In this document: piece by piece, positions 1 through 11,215 of the stretch
Position numbering within the stretch: position 1 is the first letter of the stretch
How the letters are laid out: each line of letters starts with the position of its first letter
NCBI GenBank assembly: GCA_963920525.1
Contig: OY986435.1
Span: forward strand, 224,738,399 to 224,802,398
Source: Dichetophora obliterata
Taxonomy: Eukaryota > Arthropoda > Insecta > Diptera > Sciomyzidae
Reading direction: 5' to 3'
Length of the DNA stretch: 64,000 bases
The notes under the pieces: model-generated
Databases searched by the model: none
What the model was told of the DNA's origin: nothing
Seen by the model: only the letters and a program-made list of their open reading frames with translations
Position numbers and translations under genes: made by a program

Positions 1-1350
1 ATTTTTTAGTAGCGAGGATCCTGAAAGTGCATCTATCGTATTTCTAAGCAAGTTTCACTTAGTAATGGTAAAAAAAAATTAAATAAGAATACAAAGTTTT
101 AGTTACAATGCCTAAAAACCTATATTTAATATGAACATACAACCTAAATCTGGGCACTTTATTGGCTTTGGACGAACGCATAAGCATAACGTCTTCTTCT
201 TTATACATGCAGGAGAGAACATGACTAAACACTGTTATTTAAAATAAACATATTGAAACAAACAAGTAACAAAATAAAAAATTTATATATTTGTAAGGCA
301 ATAAAAAAAATGTGAGAAGAGTGGTGCTTCAGGTGTAACTGGAAATGCCTTCGAACATTTGTATTGGCAAATAAATCCCTGAATCTAACCGGAAGAATAA
401 ATTGACCAATTAAAAAAATTTAGACCCTGTGCGACAAAATGAAGTATGAGGTCGTGTTCTGGGAGTACTTTTATACTAGGAACAAGCAGCGGTTCTCCGA
501 TACAATTTGGCTGTCGCACTGTGTAATTCATAAGTTAAAATAAGATAAATTCAATGGGCTGGAAAATGAAAAAAAAATCCTTAATAATACAACTTAATGA
601 TACACAAAATTAAAATTGTAAAAAGAAATTGCTGCAACTACAAATTAAGAGCAACAAAATACAAATTAAATCCACACAAGCTGAGTTAAAAAAATATAAT
701 AGCAACAGCAAAAAATAAGCTATGTAGGTATATAAAAAATAATTCACAACAATTGAAGGTTTGTAATTTCAGTTATCTACCGATTGCTATTTTCAGATTA
801 CTAGCCAGACGGACAGCAGCAGCAGCAGCAACAACTACAGCTGTAGCTCTCAAACATATGTAAATAAATGCAATGTGAAAAAATTATGACAGCAACAATA
901 TCAAAAGCATATTTAATAGCAACAACAACGCACAAGCCATGTTCGTGCAACACCCTGTATAAGCAACTCGTACTATAATCAAATAACGCCGCAAAGTGTT
1001 ATTGGTACAACACCATTTTGGTTGTTAATGATGTTTTTGCATTTGTTGCAATTGTAAAATGTAGCTCATAATTACGAGCAGCATGCTAGCAATAAAAACA
1101 ATCACACAACCAAAACAAAACATTTCCACAACTTATAGCTCATGTAGCCAATTTTTCTATTTTTACCCTCATATTTTCGCAATAAATGCAGTTGAAATCG
1201 CATAAAATATGCACTTTAATAATATATGAGCGGCTGTGTGTGAGTGAGTATGTGTGAATGTGTAAGAAGAAAGCGTTGAAAGCCGATTAGTGTGGGACTT
1301 TCATCCACTAAAACCTAAACCCTTTTTCAGGATTTCATGCATGAAACTGC
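1..1350. other. A+T-rich intergenic DNA, no gene seen
   Basis: Low-complexity A+T-rich sequence with short CAG/CAA runs near 814-840 and GT-rich runs near 1225-1262. I see no coding pattern longer than chance and no clear repeat end before 1351. Confidence 0.5.
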
Positions 1351-1352
1351 TA

Positions 1353-2487
1353 CACTCAGAAGAAAACACTTATCTTTTTGACATAAAAAATTTCTCTATT
1401 TTCGATAATAGAAATTTTCTTTATTTCAAATAAAATTAACTTCAATTATAATAAATTTTCTTATATTGGAAGAAATATTTCCTTCCTTGTGGGAAATGAA
1501 AATATTTCATGTCTTTAATAATGATAAGTATTTTTCCTCACTGAAAAAAATCTCATTTATAGAGAAAAATTTATAGAAAATGAAAAATGTTCTCTATTGT
1601 TGATAAATAATTCACTATGCGAAATATTTTCTTCAATAACAACAAATTTCTCAAAAATTAAAAAATCTTCTTCTCAAAAATCTATATATTTTTCTTATAT
1701 TGAATGAGGTATGAAAAAAATAGAAAGCGTGAGAGCAATTGATTAATGTAGTGAAAAGCAAGAGTTGCATATTCTGCATATTATGACGATTGTTCCTTCA
1801 AAAGGTTTTTTTTACTTAACATAGCTACACAAAGTGATGTTGTTTATTACTATTGTTTCTTTGTATGCATTTACAAAATCGTTTTTCAGAATAATTTTCT
1901 GGAATATTTATAAAGACCCCCGAAAAACAATGCCACAGTAATAATTCTATCTCTTAACACATTTTTAACTAATATTTTTAAGACCGAATCACTATTTGAT
2001 ATTAATACTTCTACTTTGCGTAGAACTGAGTTAAAACAAATGTTTGACAAAAATAAATTTTTAAATGGTAATTGCGGATATACTTCTGTGTTTTGAAGAA
2101 AAATGTACGCAATAAAGAAATATGTTGTATCAATGTTAAGAAAATATATCTTTCTGTTAAAGAAAGTTTTATTTTTTGCAAGAAACTATAAACGCAACTT
2201 AAAGAAAACATTTATTAAAATTAAATAAATATTTCTCTTTTTTCGGGAAAAATTTCGACAATAAAGAAAACGGTTGAACGTATTATAAAGAAATATTTTT
2301 CTATTAAAGAGAAGGTGTCTTTTATTAATGAGAAAATATTTCTCATTTTCATGGAAGCTTTTTGCCATTTTTAGGGAATTTTTGGGATCACATTTAGAGA
2401 AAAGCATTCTCTGGAGCAAAGTCAATACCATTTTTCACTTAATATGGTGCCTTTTTTCTCATATTCCGATAAACTTTTTTCTGAGTG
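1353..2487. mobile_element. Non-autonomous TIR element, ends CACTCAGAA
   Basis: The left end reads CACTCAGAAGAAAAC and the right end, read inverted, CACTCAGAAAAAAG. TA dinucleotides lie just outside (1351-1352 and 2488-2489), which suggests a Tc1/mariner-type TA duplication. The inside is A+T-rich with many variants of a short palindromic motif (AAAGAAATATTTCT-like). It has no convincing coding region; the short open frames near 2011-2739 look like chance. The ends resemble those of the elements at 13211 and 3946 (CACNCAGAAAAA), so these may form one superfamily. Confidence 0.6.
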
Positions 2488-2770
2488 TAATGAGTATTTC
2501 TTCATGCAGGCGGAATGGCAGCAAATGCCTCATCTAGAATCAGAAGTCTTTCTACGCGACGCATTTCTTTGCTTATGGTGTTTGCCATATTTTATACTGA
2601 AATCCCGTTCTATTCTGAGTTAATCATTATGTCCAACAAAGTTTTCACTAATGGCGACCTCCTCACCTTTTCACTTTACTCAAGTCTTTCTCTGGTGAAT
2701 TTCAGACAGACGAAAAATCATGTTGTAAGTCTTCTATAACATTTCATGCACAAAAAGTGGGGGAGATTAC

Positions 2771-3864
2771 GATTTCCGGGGCTTCGCGATTTGACAATGG
2801 ATTCAGAAAGGTCTTTAGCAAAAAATTAGATTGGCCGAACTAAAAATTGATTAATCGATTTGTTTTGTAGTTATCGATTTTTAAGAAAATTTTTATTTTT
2901 TATTTGTTTTAAGAAAACTATCTTTATTTTTCTAAGTGTATAACCGATATTGCTGATTATGATGTTATTTGAAAGGAAATACATTAAGAATTTATATTAA
3001 TTTTAAATGTATCAAATCCGCTGAGTATTTAAAACTTTATAGCTATTTGTATGCAAACACAAAATATTTGCTTATATAAAACCGTTATTTTCTTTAAAAC
3101 TACCGTTATTACTATGGATTATGAAAAGTAAATTATTGAAGCCTGAAAATGTATCTGTCGTTTGGTATATAAAACATATGATTTATTTCATTTTTGATGT
3201 GTTTTTTAATGATGAAATGATTTGCCCTTGTACGGAAAGTTGTTAGTTCAAGCATATTTACCTTAGTTGTTTTGTATTCTAATTCCATATTTTCTTATAT
3301 CACCATTACAATAAATTACTGTTCTTAAGGCAACATTGTAGCTGTAATATTTATTTGAATGAATAGGATTTTCTAGCCAGCGAAAAAAATTTGAAATATT
3401 TAGTTGATCACTTTTGGACAATGCAATAGCAAATAGGAATTTTAATTAATTTCATGTTATATAGTGTAAATTGTAAAGAATAAATGTATGTATATATTAA
3501 TATATCAAAAGAAAGGTTAAATTGTCAGCTTTGAAAACAATATATAATTTAAGTACCTTAATAACGCAAATTCAGTAGAAAATAACGGTTTTTTAATTAC
3601 AAATTTCAAATATGATATAGTTTTGCTTATAAAATTGCAAGTACGCTTGCAATGATTTGTATTGTATATCATTGAAAAGGTTACTTAATTATCTTTAAAT
3701 GACATACCAATCTTTAAGATCCATTGGATAATGGCAAAGAAATGTATGTTTTTTTGAAGATCTTTTAGCAAAAAAAAAAAAAACTAAAAATCGATAGCTC
3801 GATAACTAGTTCTCTTTTTTTTCTCTACCAGAAAACACTTTCAAATCGCGGCGCCCCAGAAATC
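2771..3864. mobile_element. TIR element, ends GATTTCYGGGGC
   Basis: The left end (GATTTCCGGGGC, then CGCGATTTGA) is matched by an inverted right end (GATTTCTGGGGC, then CGCGATTTGA). Subterminal inverted motifs also match: 'TTTAGCAAAAAA' and 'ATCGAT' runs, and 'AAAACCGTTATTTTC' near 3080 against 'GAAAATAACGGTTTT' near 3578. No transposase pattern is visible. I could not fix the target duplication, so the class is unknown. Confidence 0.55.
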
Positions 3865-4139
3865 GAAATTATGCCATAAAGTGCAAAACGGATTTTCGTC
3901 CAGTTCAAATATACATTTAATGCTAAGACTTAAAACACCCTTATCCACACAGAAAAAACAAATTTAATGAACAGCATACGTTAAAATTAATTCATTGATT
4001 TTAATGAAAAAATCATTGAATTTTAATGAATAGCTCATAGTTTTTAACGTACTGTTCATTGAAATCAATGAATGTTATGTTCATTAAATATGTTGAAATA
4101 AATATCAATGATTTGTTTTCATTATTTCATGATTCCAGT

Positions 4140-4435
4140 TGTAAATCAAATTTTAACGAACCATACATTGATTTTTAATGAACAGTTCATTGAATTCAAT
4201 GTTTAGGTCATTAAATGCAATGTATAGTTCATTAAATTCAATGTATAGGTCATTGAATTCAATGTAAAGTTCATTGAATTTAATGAATGGTTCATTGAAT
4301 TTAATGTATAATTCATTGAATTCAATGTATTGTTCATTGATTTCAATGTATAGTTCATTAAATGTAATGTATAGTTCATTAAATTCAATGCATTGTTCAT
4401 TAAATTCAATGTATTCAGTTCATTAAATTCAATGT
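4140..4435. repeat. Tandem array, about 21-bp unit (left arm)
   Basis: About 14 degenerate units built on the palindromic core ATTGAATTCAAT plus the spacer GTATAGTTC. More diverged units continue out to about 3960. Spacer orientation shows that this arm is the reverse complement of the array at 5330-5860. The open frame that spans it, rich in repeated Met-Asn, is an artefact of the repeat. Confidence 0.85.
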
Positions 4436-4673
4436 ATACTAATTTATTCCCTTCCCAATTTTGTTTGAAGTGAAACGCGAAGTTGTGAAGACGTGTGGCA
4501 ATTGTGTGTGTAAATTTTAGATAAAAGGTGATAATAAATTAAATTAAAAGTAAAGAAAATGTTGTGCTTTGAATGTAAAAGAAAATTTAAATCTGTTGAA
4601 TTACTATTAGTATTAGTAAATAATAGGAAATATACCTGGCATTTTAAGTGACTGCTGCCATCATTTTCAAAAA

Positions 4674-5265
4674 ATGTTTACATTTTTAAAGGATGAAAAC
4701 CACATAAAAGATAAAGCTGTGCGGGCAAAGTTAGCAGAAATTGGATATTTCACTAATTACAGTGGTAAGCTTAATTTTTCTCGAGGCTAAATAAATAAAT
4801 AGCTATTTTTTTCAATTAATATCTTTCCAGATAGTACTGCTAAGAAACTTCTTTGGAGCCTTCATGGTTATTTGGTGCCCACTCAAAAAGTATGCAGTAA
4901 GAATAACTTTGGAAGAAAAACTTTCCTAAAGCATACAATTACCAGTTCCCAAGAGGCATTCGTTTTTGTTGGAAGCAGCATCCAGGAAGTCAAAAATATT
5001 CCACCAGGCGAAAATATTCAACCATTAATCCTTGCTGTTGGAGAGAAGAACTTCTCCTCATTCCTCATTCATGGATGGTGTAAAATTTCAATTTGCTAGT
5101 TTTATTAGAGCCGTAGATGTGTGCTTTAAAATTTTTCAATTATTTCAATTAAAATATCCTGCGGCATGCACTCTCCTGTGGGAGTTTATTGCCGTATATT
5201 TTTATAAATTTAAAAACTATTCAAAATCTTCGAAAACTTGTATATTAATTGACTCTTTAAAATAA
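4674..5265 (+). pseudogene. Spliced gene of unknown function carried by the foldback-like element
   Basis: I do not recognise a named function. A first exon (from about 4674, M-F-T-F-L-K-D) joins to a second across a clean 66-nt intron, 4765-4830 (GTAAGC...TTTCCAG); the frame stays open through the junction. Exon 2 runs to about 5090, and a one-frame switch near 5070-5080 moves into a frame ending at 5265 (A-V-D-V-C-F-K, then L-K-Y-P). The two frames read as one protein of about 175 residues, so this is either a frameshifted copy or has a second unnoticed splice. The layout reminds me of repeated uncharacterised arthropod proteins with an I-x-A-V-G motif followed by A-x-D-x-C-F-K. That is recall, not a search. 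About 115 nt upstream, 4559-4651 encodes a short C-x2-C peptide in another frame that could be a zinc-finger 5' exon. Confidence 0.5.
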
Positions 5266-5329
5266 AAAAATATTGTTGAAATTGTAATTATTTCCTTATT
5301 TTAAAAATGTTTAGAGAGGGATTAACAAA

Positions 5330-5860
5330 TAATTCGTTGAATTTAATGTATAGACCATTCATTCCAATGAACTAAATACATTAAATTTAATGAAATATAC
5401 ATGGAATTCAATGAACTGAATACATAAAATTTAATGAACTGTACATTGAATCCAATAAACTAAATACATTAAATTCAATGAACTTAATACATTAAATTCA
5501 ATGAAATAAACATTGAATTCAATGAACAATAATACATTGAATTCAATGAACTATAATACATTGAATTCAATGAACTATAAATTGAATTCAATTGAATTCA
5601 ATGAACTATACATTGAATTCAATGAAATATACATTGAATTTAATGTAAGATTCATTGAAATATACATTAAATTCAATGAACTATACATTGAATTCAATGA
5701 ACTTTTCATTGAATTTAATGAACCTTACATTGAATTCAATGAACCTTACATTTCTACCCAAAATGAACCTTACATTGAATTCAATGAAATTTACATTGAA
5801 TTCAATGAACTTTTCATTAAATTCAATGAAAATATCATTAATTTTGGCATTTTTTAATGA
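5330..5860. repeat. Tandem array, about 21-bp unit (right arm)
   Basis: More than 20 units of ATTGAATTCAAT plus GAACTATAC, in inverted orientation to the left arm, with diverged units out to about 6060. Some units lack the spacer or carry insertions (e.g. near 5750). Open frames across it (5513-5873) are periodic artefacts. Confidence 0.85.
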
Positions 5861-6060
5861 ACGTGTTCATTGAATTCAAGTGTGCATTGATATTCAAGGA
5901 ACCATTCATTGAAAATCACTAAGTTTAATGAACTATTCATTAAAGTATGAAGAAAATTCATCGAAATCAATGACCACAGTTCATTGTACCGAAATCAATG
6001 AATAATTCATTGAAATTAATGCACCTTTTCATTAATATAATGTACCTTTTTGGTTCAGTG

Positions 6061-6359
6061 CAGTTAGTATTTGGGCAAGGAACAAAAGTACCTCCTAATG
6101 TCATTTGTTCAGCCATATTTGGCTTAAAGCGAAGCGTCCATCGTCGGTTTTGTGATGCGTCCCAGTGCATCTGTCCCACAGCTACACTACGTCCTCTTGC
6201 TATTTTGCGTCCCGAGGGCTTTAAGATGTCTTGTTGGAGCGAATCACTGAGGAAGCTATCTCTTGCCAGAAGGTACATTGGGAGAGTAGTTGCGACCAGT
6301 AATGTTACAAAAGTTTGCCAATTTCTGTTCTGTGTTTCCAAATAACTGTTTTTGCACAA
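6061..6359 (-). other. GC-richer segment, open on both strands; possible exon
   Basis: This segment abuts the foldback-like element and is clearly less A+T-rich than its surroundings. It is open on both strands: 5967-6359 on minus (130 codons, the first part inside the repeat arm) and 5998-6345 on plus. The minus reading (S-G-R-K-I-A-R-G-R, H-W-D-A-S-Q) has a protein-like composition, but I recognise no family, and no splice signals are decisive. It may be a host exon, a captured fragment or part of an unknown element. Confidence 0.25.
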
Positions 6360-6546
6360 AAATGACTGTATATTTAGAAGTTAAAAAAAACTGGAACTAT
6401 AGAAAAAAACAAGACAAATTTTTAAACAAATTTTTAACAAATTATTTATATTAACATAAATTTTAGCTTGTAAAAACTTAAAAATGACGAAATTTTTAAA
6501 AATTATTATTTACGGACTATCAACGACTATTTGCCATTATTATGAT

Positions 6547-8489
6547 TAATGTTACCAACTATACTTACTTTGTAAGTATCATACTTATTTTCAGCTTCAT
6601 ATACTTACTAAAGTTACATGCTTATAAGTATACTTACTTTTAAGATTTATACTTATTCATGCTTACTTTCAGCTCTGGTTGAACTTTAGCTTGCAAAAGC
6701 ATAAAAAGTTTGGGAATTGGAGTCAACAGCGTTAAAAATACAGACACTGGAGTCAATTTTATTTGTAAAAAATAATATTGAATACAGCTGTATCGAACTT
6801 TACAAATTTTTAAAGACAAGACTTGACATATTAAACAACATTTCCAGCCAAGACAAATATGAATCCAAGCAAAAATAAAAGAAACTAGTTAATGTAGCAC
6901 ATCAATTTAGTGACAGTGAGGGCGAATAATGATAACTTTGCTTTGGTTTCTGTATACATTTTAGGCTGGGTTGATTTGTTTGGAGGTAAAAAATTGATGT
7001 TGCCTGGGCGATAGGGGCCATAGGGGTGCAATTTACCCTATCACGTCTTCAATTTTGTGAATTTTTTCCTTAGGAATTTTTTCCTTAGGAATTTTTTTCC
7101 AAAAATGTTTGTATATAAACGTGCACAGATAGAACAATAATGATTAAACAAAAATTGATCGTAAAAAATTCCTAAAGAAAAAAATTCACAAATTTCAAGG
7201 TTTTTGACAATCACGTCTGAACCACAAAAGCTATCCACCTTATATTCACATGTGTTTGTGTAGTCCTTCGAAATTGTTTTCTGTTTTTAGATCCCCTAGG
7301 TGGCGCTGTGGTCGATTTTTATCGGTTTCTGAATGGATTCTAAAAAAAAATTGTATTTATAAAAAAATTGTATCTATAAACCGATAAGAATCGAACACAG
7401 CGCCACCTAGGGGGATCTAAAAAACAAAAAACGATAAATTTTTGTATTAAAACGTAGCAATGTGAGACCGGTTTTAAGTTGATTTTGGCATCAGTTTTGT
7501 TCTAGCTGTGCACGTTTATATACAAAAATTTTTGGAAAAAAAAATTCCTAAAGAAAAAACTTTTTTTAATAACCTTTCATGCCCGATCCAAAAATCGCCC
7601 AAGCAACATAGGCTTGCAAATCGACCCAGCCTAATTCATTTGAATCTGATTTTTTTATTTTATTTTATGTTTAACTTTTTGTTATGCTTTTGTTTGTCTT
7701 CAAACTATTTTTATATATGAAATATACCCACCGAACCATATGCGAATATTTTGCGTAAAGTGAAAGTTTTGAGTACGTTTTCGGAAAGAATTTTTTTTTG
7801 TAAATTTTTGTTTTTGATTTGTATGATCAATGTTCTTGCTAGAGAAGATTAAATTTGTGAAAATTTATTCCATAACAAAATGTTAATTATTAAAAAGTGC
7901 ATTTCTATAAGTAGTTTTTTTACTTCGTTTTCGAAAAAAAAGGTTCGTTTTGAGAGAATGAGTTAAAGTTAAAAATTGTTAATGTATGAGTGCCGAAAAA
8001 TAACTTTTCAATAGTTTTTTCAACTCGCTTCCAAACAAAAAATAGACAGTTGATGATTCTTTTATTAACTCACTTCTGAAGAAAAAAATGGGTTTGCTTT
8101 TGAGAGGCATTTTAGTCCGACGAATGAGTCCAAAAAGGTTCATTTATGAGTGTCGAAAATAAATTTTTCTACCCGAAAAAGTTCATTAATGAATTAAAAA
8201 AAAAGAAAGTTTTGGTTCGTTGGCTGCAAACATATAAAATTAATTTTTTTTTATCTGAAGAATTTTGGTTTTAATTAGATTGCCGACACAAAACTTTTCG
8301 AGAAGAAATATTGTGGGTTCTATTGGTTCATATATTAGTAGATAATATCAAGAAAATATTGAAAAATTTTTTCTAAGGTGATATACTTACTTATATTTAT
8401 TTTTAAAAATTATACATACAAATACTTACTTTTTAGTGTTCTAAGTATCAAATATACTTATTTCTTAATATCATGAGTTGGTAGCATTA
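6547..8489. mobile_element. Non-autonomous hAT-like element with perfect 8-bp duplication
   Basis: Terminal inverted repeats are TAATGTTACCAACT (6547-6560) and AGTTGGTAGCATTA (8476-8489). They are flanked by identical 8-bp copies of ATTATGAT (6539-6546 and 8490-8497). An 8-bp duplication is typical of hAT elements. Subterminal regions on both sides are rich in the motif AAGTATACTTAC and its variants, a plausible transposase-binding array. I see no coding relic. It contains the nested palindromic element at 6962-7633. The interior between 7634 and 8380 is A+T-rich filler. Confidence 0.75.
6962..7633. mobile_element. Nested near-palindromic MITE, ends TA-GGCTGGGTYGATTTG
   Basis: The two halves are inverted copies over most of their length: GGCTGGGTTGATTTG at the left against GGCTGGGTCGATTTG (inverted) at the right; 'GTTTGTATATAAACGTGCAC' near 7105 against its inverse near 7507; and a 40-bp near-perfect hairpin arm around 'CCTAGGTGGCGCTGTG' (7295-7335 against 7380-7420). 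TA lies at both ends. Such foldback symmetry fits a TA-duplicating MITE. Confidence 0.65.
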
Positions 8490-8497
8490 ATTATGAT

Positions 8498-8884
8498 CAT
8501 ACATGTGAAGGAAATCATAATTTTCAAAAACAATATTTCAACCGGCTCAATCAACTTTTGTATTCGCCTCAATTGGCGAAATTCTAAATAGATATTTTAT
8601 TTCTTATCATTTTTTGCTTTTGAATAATATTGTGCTATCTTTTTGTCGTACTACTGAATATGTTTTTGTTTTTTTTTTTCTGAACAACAAGTTGGATTTT
8701 TATATGAAATTTATATTATCAATTTTGTTTTAAATTCTAATTACTTAATAGTGAATACAAATTTTTAATTTTAATCGCTTTTAATAAAATTTAAAAAAAA
8801 TCAATGTGCTATCTTTTTGTCGCAGAGTGTAAATGCGAAAAAGTACATGCCACAACCACATTTAACTTACCAAAACATGCATAC
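8498..8884. other. No feature seen
   Basis: A+T-rich sequence between two hAT-like elements. The phrase 'GTGCTATCTTTTTGTCG' occurs twice (near 8631 and 8808), a short direct repeat of unknown meaning. Confidence 0.4.
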
Positions 8885-9762
8885 CAGAGATCTGCAACGA
8901 ATACTCTAAGATAAGAAGTACTCGAGTATTATTCGTTCACAACTTAGTGATTCAAATCAGAGATTTTAAATGAATCACATTTCTGACTCATGAGCCTCTT
9001 ACTAAAAAATAAGTATGAATAAGTATAAGTGGTTTATAAAGTGGTAGGGGAAAGTGGGGCAGATTTGACACCTTTTTACAGGGTCATATTTCTCGGATAT
9101 TTTGGGGTAAAAATTGATAGTTTAATAATTGGTCGTAAACATTCATTATTGATATCAGTAATTGAGTAATCCTTAACCTATAAAAAATCGTGTATCTACC
9201 TTATTCAACCATTTTTTGAAGAAAAAAAGTAAATTTGTCAAATTTTTCCCGTTGAATAGGCAACCTTGACTTTTGAAGGGGAGCATTTGAGAAGTAGTTT
9301 TATTCTAATAAAGAATTCGAAATACCAGCTTATAAAATGTTTATATTGAAACTACTTAGCTAATATTATTTAAACAAAAATTTAATACATTTGTGTATTT
9401 GTATATTGTTAGAAATGAAAAAATATAATAAAAGTAAAAAAATGTAAAAGTAACGAGATTATATTTATCACAGTTGATTAAGACTAAGAACAACAATCAT
9501 ATCCACTCATTTTAAATAATATTTTCCAAAATTTGTTTTAATAATATACTTTGTGCGACATCGTGTGTGGAAGATGGATTTTCAGGATACGGCAACTTAA
9601 ATTCAATTTCGTTGCGTTGCTCTCAACAACCTTGTCAAAAGGGCCCCTTCTAAAAACGTCAATTGTGTCCCATATGCTCTCGGTGACTTTTTATATATTT
9701 TTTTCCTTTTCATTTATTCATATTAATATTAATCTGAATATATGTAAATAAATAGAGTAGAG

Positions 9763-10338
9763 GGGGTAATGTCGTGGACTCAACTTTAAAGTACATGACA
9801 AGCGAATACAACGAGTAAGCATCCGATCAAAAGATAATTTGGTTGGTAACATTTATGTGTAACAATATTCGTGTAGCATGAAATCGTGTTAGTAGAAATT
9901 AATAAAAAAAAATGTGCACGACATTACCCCCCTCAAAATTTGTGGGGTAATGTCGTTCATTGTATTGTAAAGGTATCAGAATGTGTGAAAAACGATAGGT
10001 AGTGGTTCGATTCAAGAAGATATAGCATTATTGTTTATTTATTTATTATTGTTAATTATAAGGCAATATACACAAGTCCGAAATATGATCAAAAAATACA
10101 ATTTTATGAAAAGAAAAGTGAAAATAGGCAATTTGCTATATGAAACACGGAAAGAAAAACAATATTTTTTTAAAAAGTGCTTGACATTGAGAAAAAATTT
10201 TGGAAAATTTTATTTTGATTGTAGCGTTTTGTTATGGCTTCACGACTTCCTTGGTACACTAGGGCAACCGCGTTTCCTTCCCTTTTTTTTTTGTATAGTG
10301 CACGACATTGCCCCACATCAAATGCACGACATTGCCCC
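9763..10338. repeat. Inverted cluster of GGGGTAATGTCGTG motifs
   Basis: The motif GGGGTAATGTCGTG (or GGGGCAATGTCGTG) occurs forward near 9763 and 9942 and inverted near 9918, 10302 and 10325. The outermost copies face each other as terminal inverted repeats would, and the pair at 9918-9955 forms a hairpin. This may be a MITE of about 580 bp nested in the hAT-like composite. The open frame at 10031-10453 lies across it but shows no recognised domain. Confidence 0.4.
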
Positions 10339-10418
10339 AAAGGTCGTTTTCAAGGTTGACTTCGACGGTAAAGAACAAAAATCGGTAAAGAACAAAAATT
10401 TTTTCGATCACAATACAT

Positions 10419-11215
10419 CTTACATAAAAATTAGTATGAATGAGTATAAGTAGTTTCGAAAGTAGTACTCATATGTGATTGACTCAAAACAAAATGAATC
10501 AAATAAGTATAGAATGAATTAAATATTAAGGGCTGCCACCTAATAATATGTATTGTTAAGAATTCTAATTATTATATTCAATAAAATTCAATACGGCTTA
10601 TAGGTGACCCTATTATAAAAAATTATATAATTTTTTAATTCTGACAACGGATTCAGATTCAGCGATCCATTTTTACCCATTTTTACCCATTTTTACCCAT
10701 TTTTTCGTAATAATAAAAAATTAAGGTGGCAACCCTAATAGCCATATTGAATCTTAAAATTCTGACTTCAGATTCGAAATCAGCGACCCGCTAATACTGT
10801 TAAATAATGTTAAAAATTATTGAAAATATATATTATTAGGTGGCAGCACTGTTATACAAAACTTACATAATTTTGAAGTTCTGACAACGGATTTGGATTT
10901 AGCGACCCATTTTTATCTAGTGTTCGCGCCAGCACCGAATTCGTAAAAATAAAAAAATTAAGGTGGCAACTCTATAAACCATATTAAATTTTAAAATTCT
11001 GAATTCAGATCTAGTTTCGAATCTAGTTTCGAGCCCCAAACACTGTTAAATGATGGTTAAAATTCTTAAAAATACATATTATTAGGTGGCAACCCTTAAT
11101 ATTTAATTCATTCTATACTTATTTGGTTCACTTTGTTTTGAATCAATCACATATGAGTACTACTTTAGAAACTACTTATACTCAATCATACTAATTTTTG
11201 TGTAAGTGGTTCATG
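10419..11215. repeat. Inverted-repeat block with 'GGTGGCAACCCT' repeats
   Basis: The left arm (about 10419-10563) is the inverse of the right arm (about 11080-11215). Between them is a diverged repeat of roughly 240 bp that starts AAGGTGGCAACCCTA and continues into 'TTTTAAAATTCTGA' and 'GATTCGAAATCAGCGACCC' (copies near 10722 and 10958). A run of three TTTTTACCCA units lies near 10670-10700. A second locus of the same family lies at 54545-55135. Confidence 0.6.

Larger units (their letters stand above)
3946..6060. mobile_element. Foldback-like element: inverted tandem-repeat arms around a gene
   Basis: Two long arms in inverted orientation, each made of degenerate tandem copies of a unit of about 21 bp, flank about 900 bp of non-repetitive sequence. 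This matches the known layout of foldback (FB) elements, whose long terminal inverted repeats consist of subrepeats. The outer ends are roughly CACACAGAAAAAA on the left and, inverted, CACTGAACCAAAAAGG on the right. I could not identify a clean target duplication. The centre carries a spliced open frame (4674-5265). The class is inferred from architecture only. Confidence 0.55.

Noticed and set aside
4203..4409. Met-Asn-rich open frame on minus (and similar ones at 5513-5873)
   Set aside because: It is the direct translation of the 21-bp tandem repeat; the 21-bp period is a multiple of three, so frames stay open by default.
3946..6060. A CRISPR-like array
   Set aside because: Units are contiguous and degenerate with no unique spacers, in insect-type DNA; tandem satellite arms explain it.
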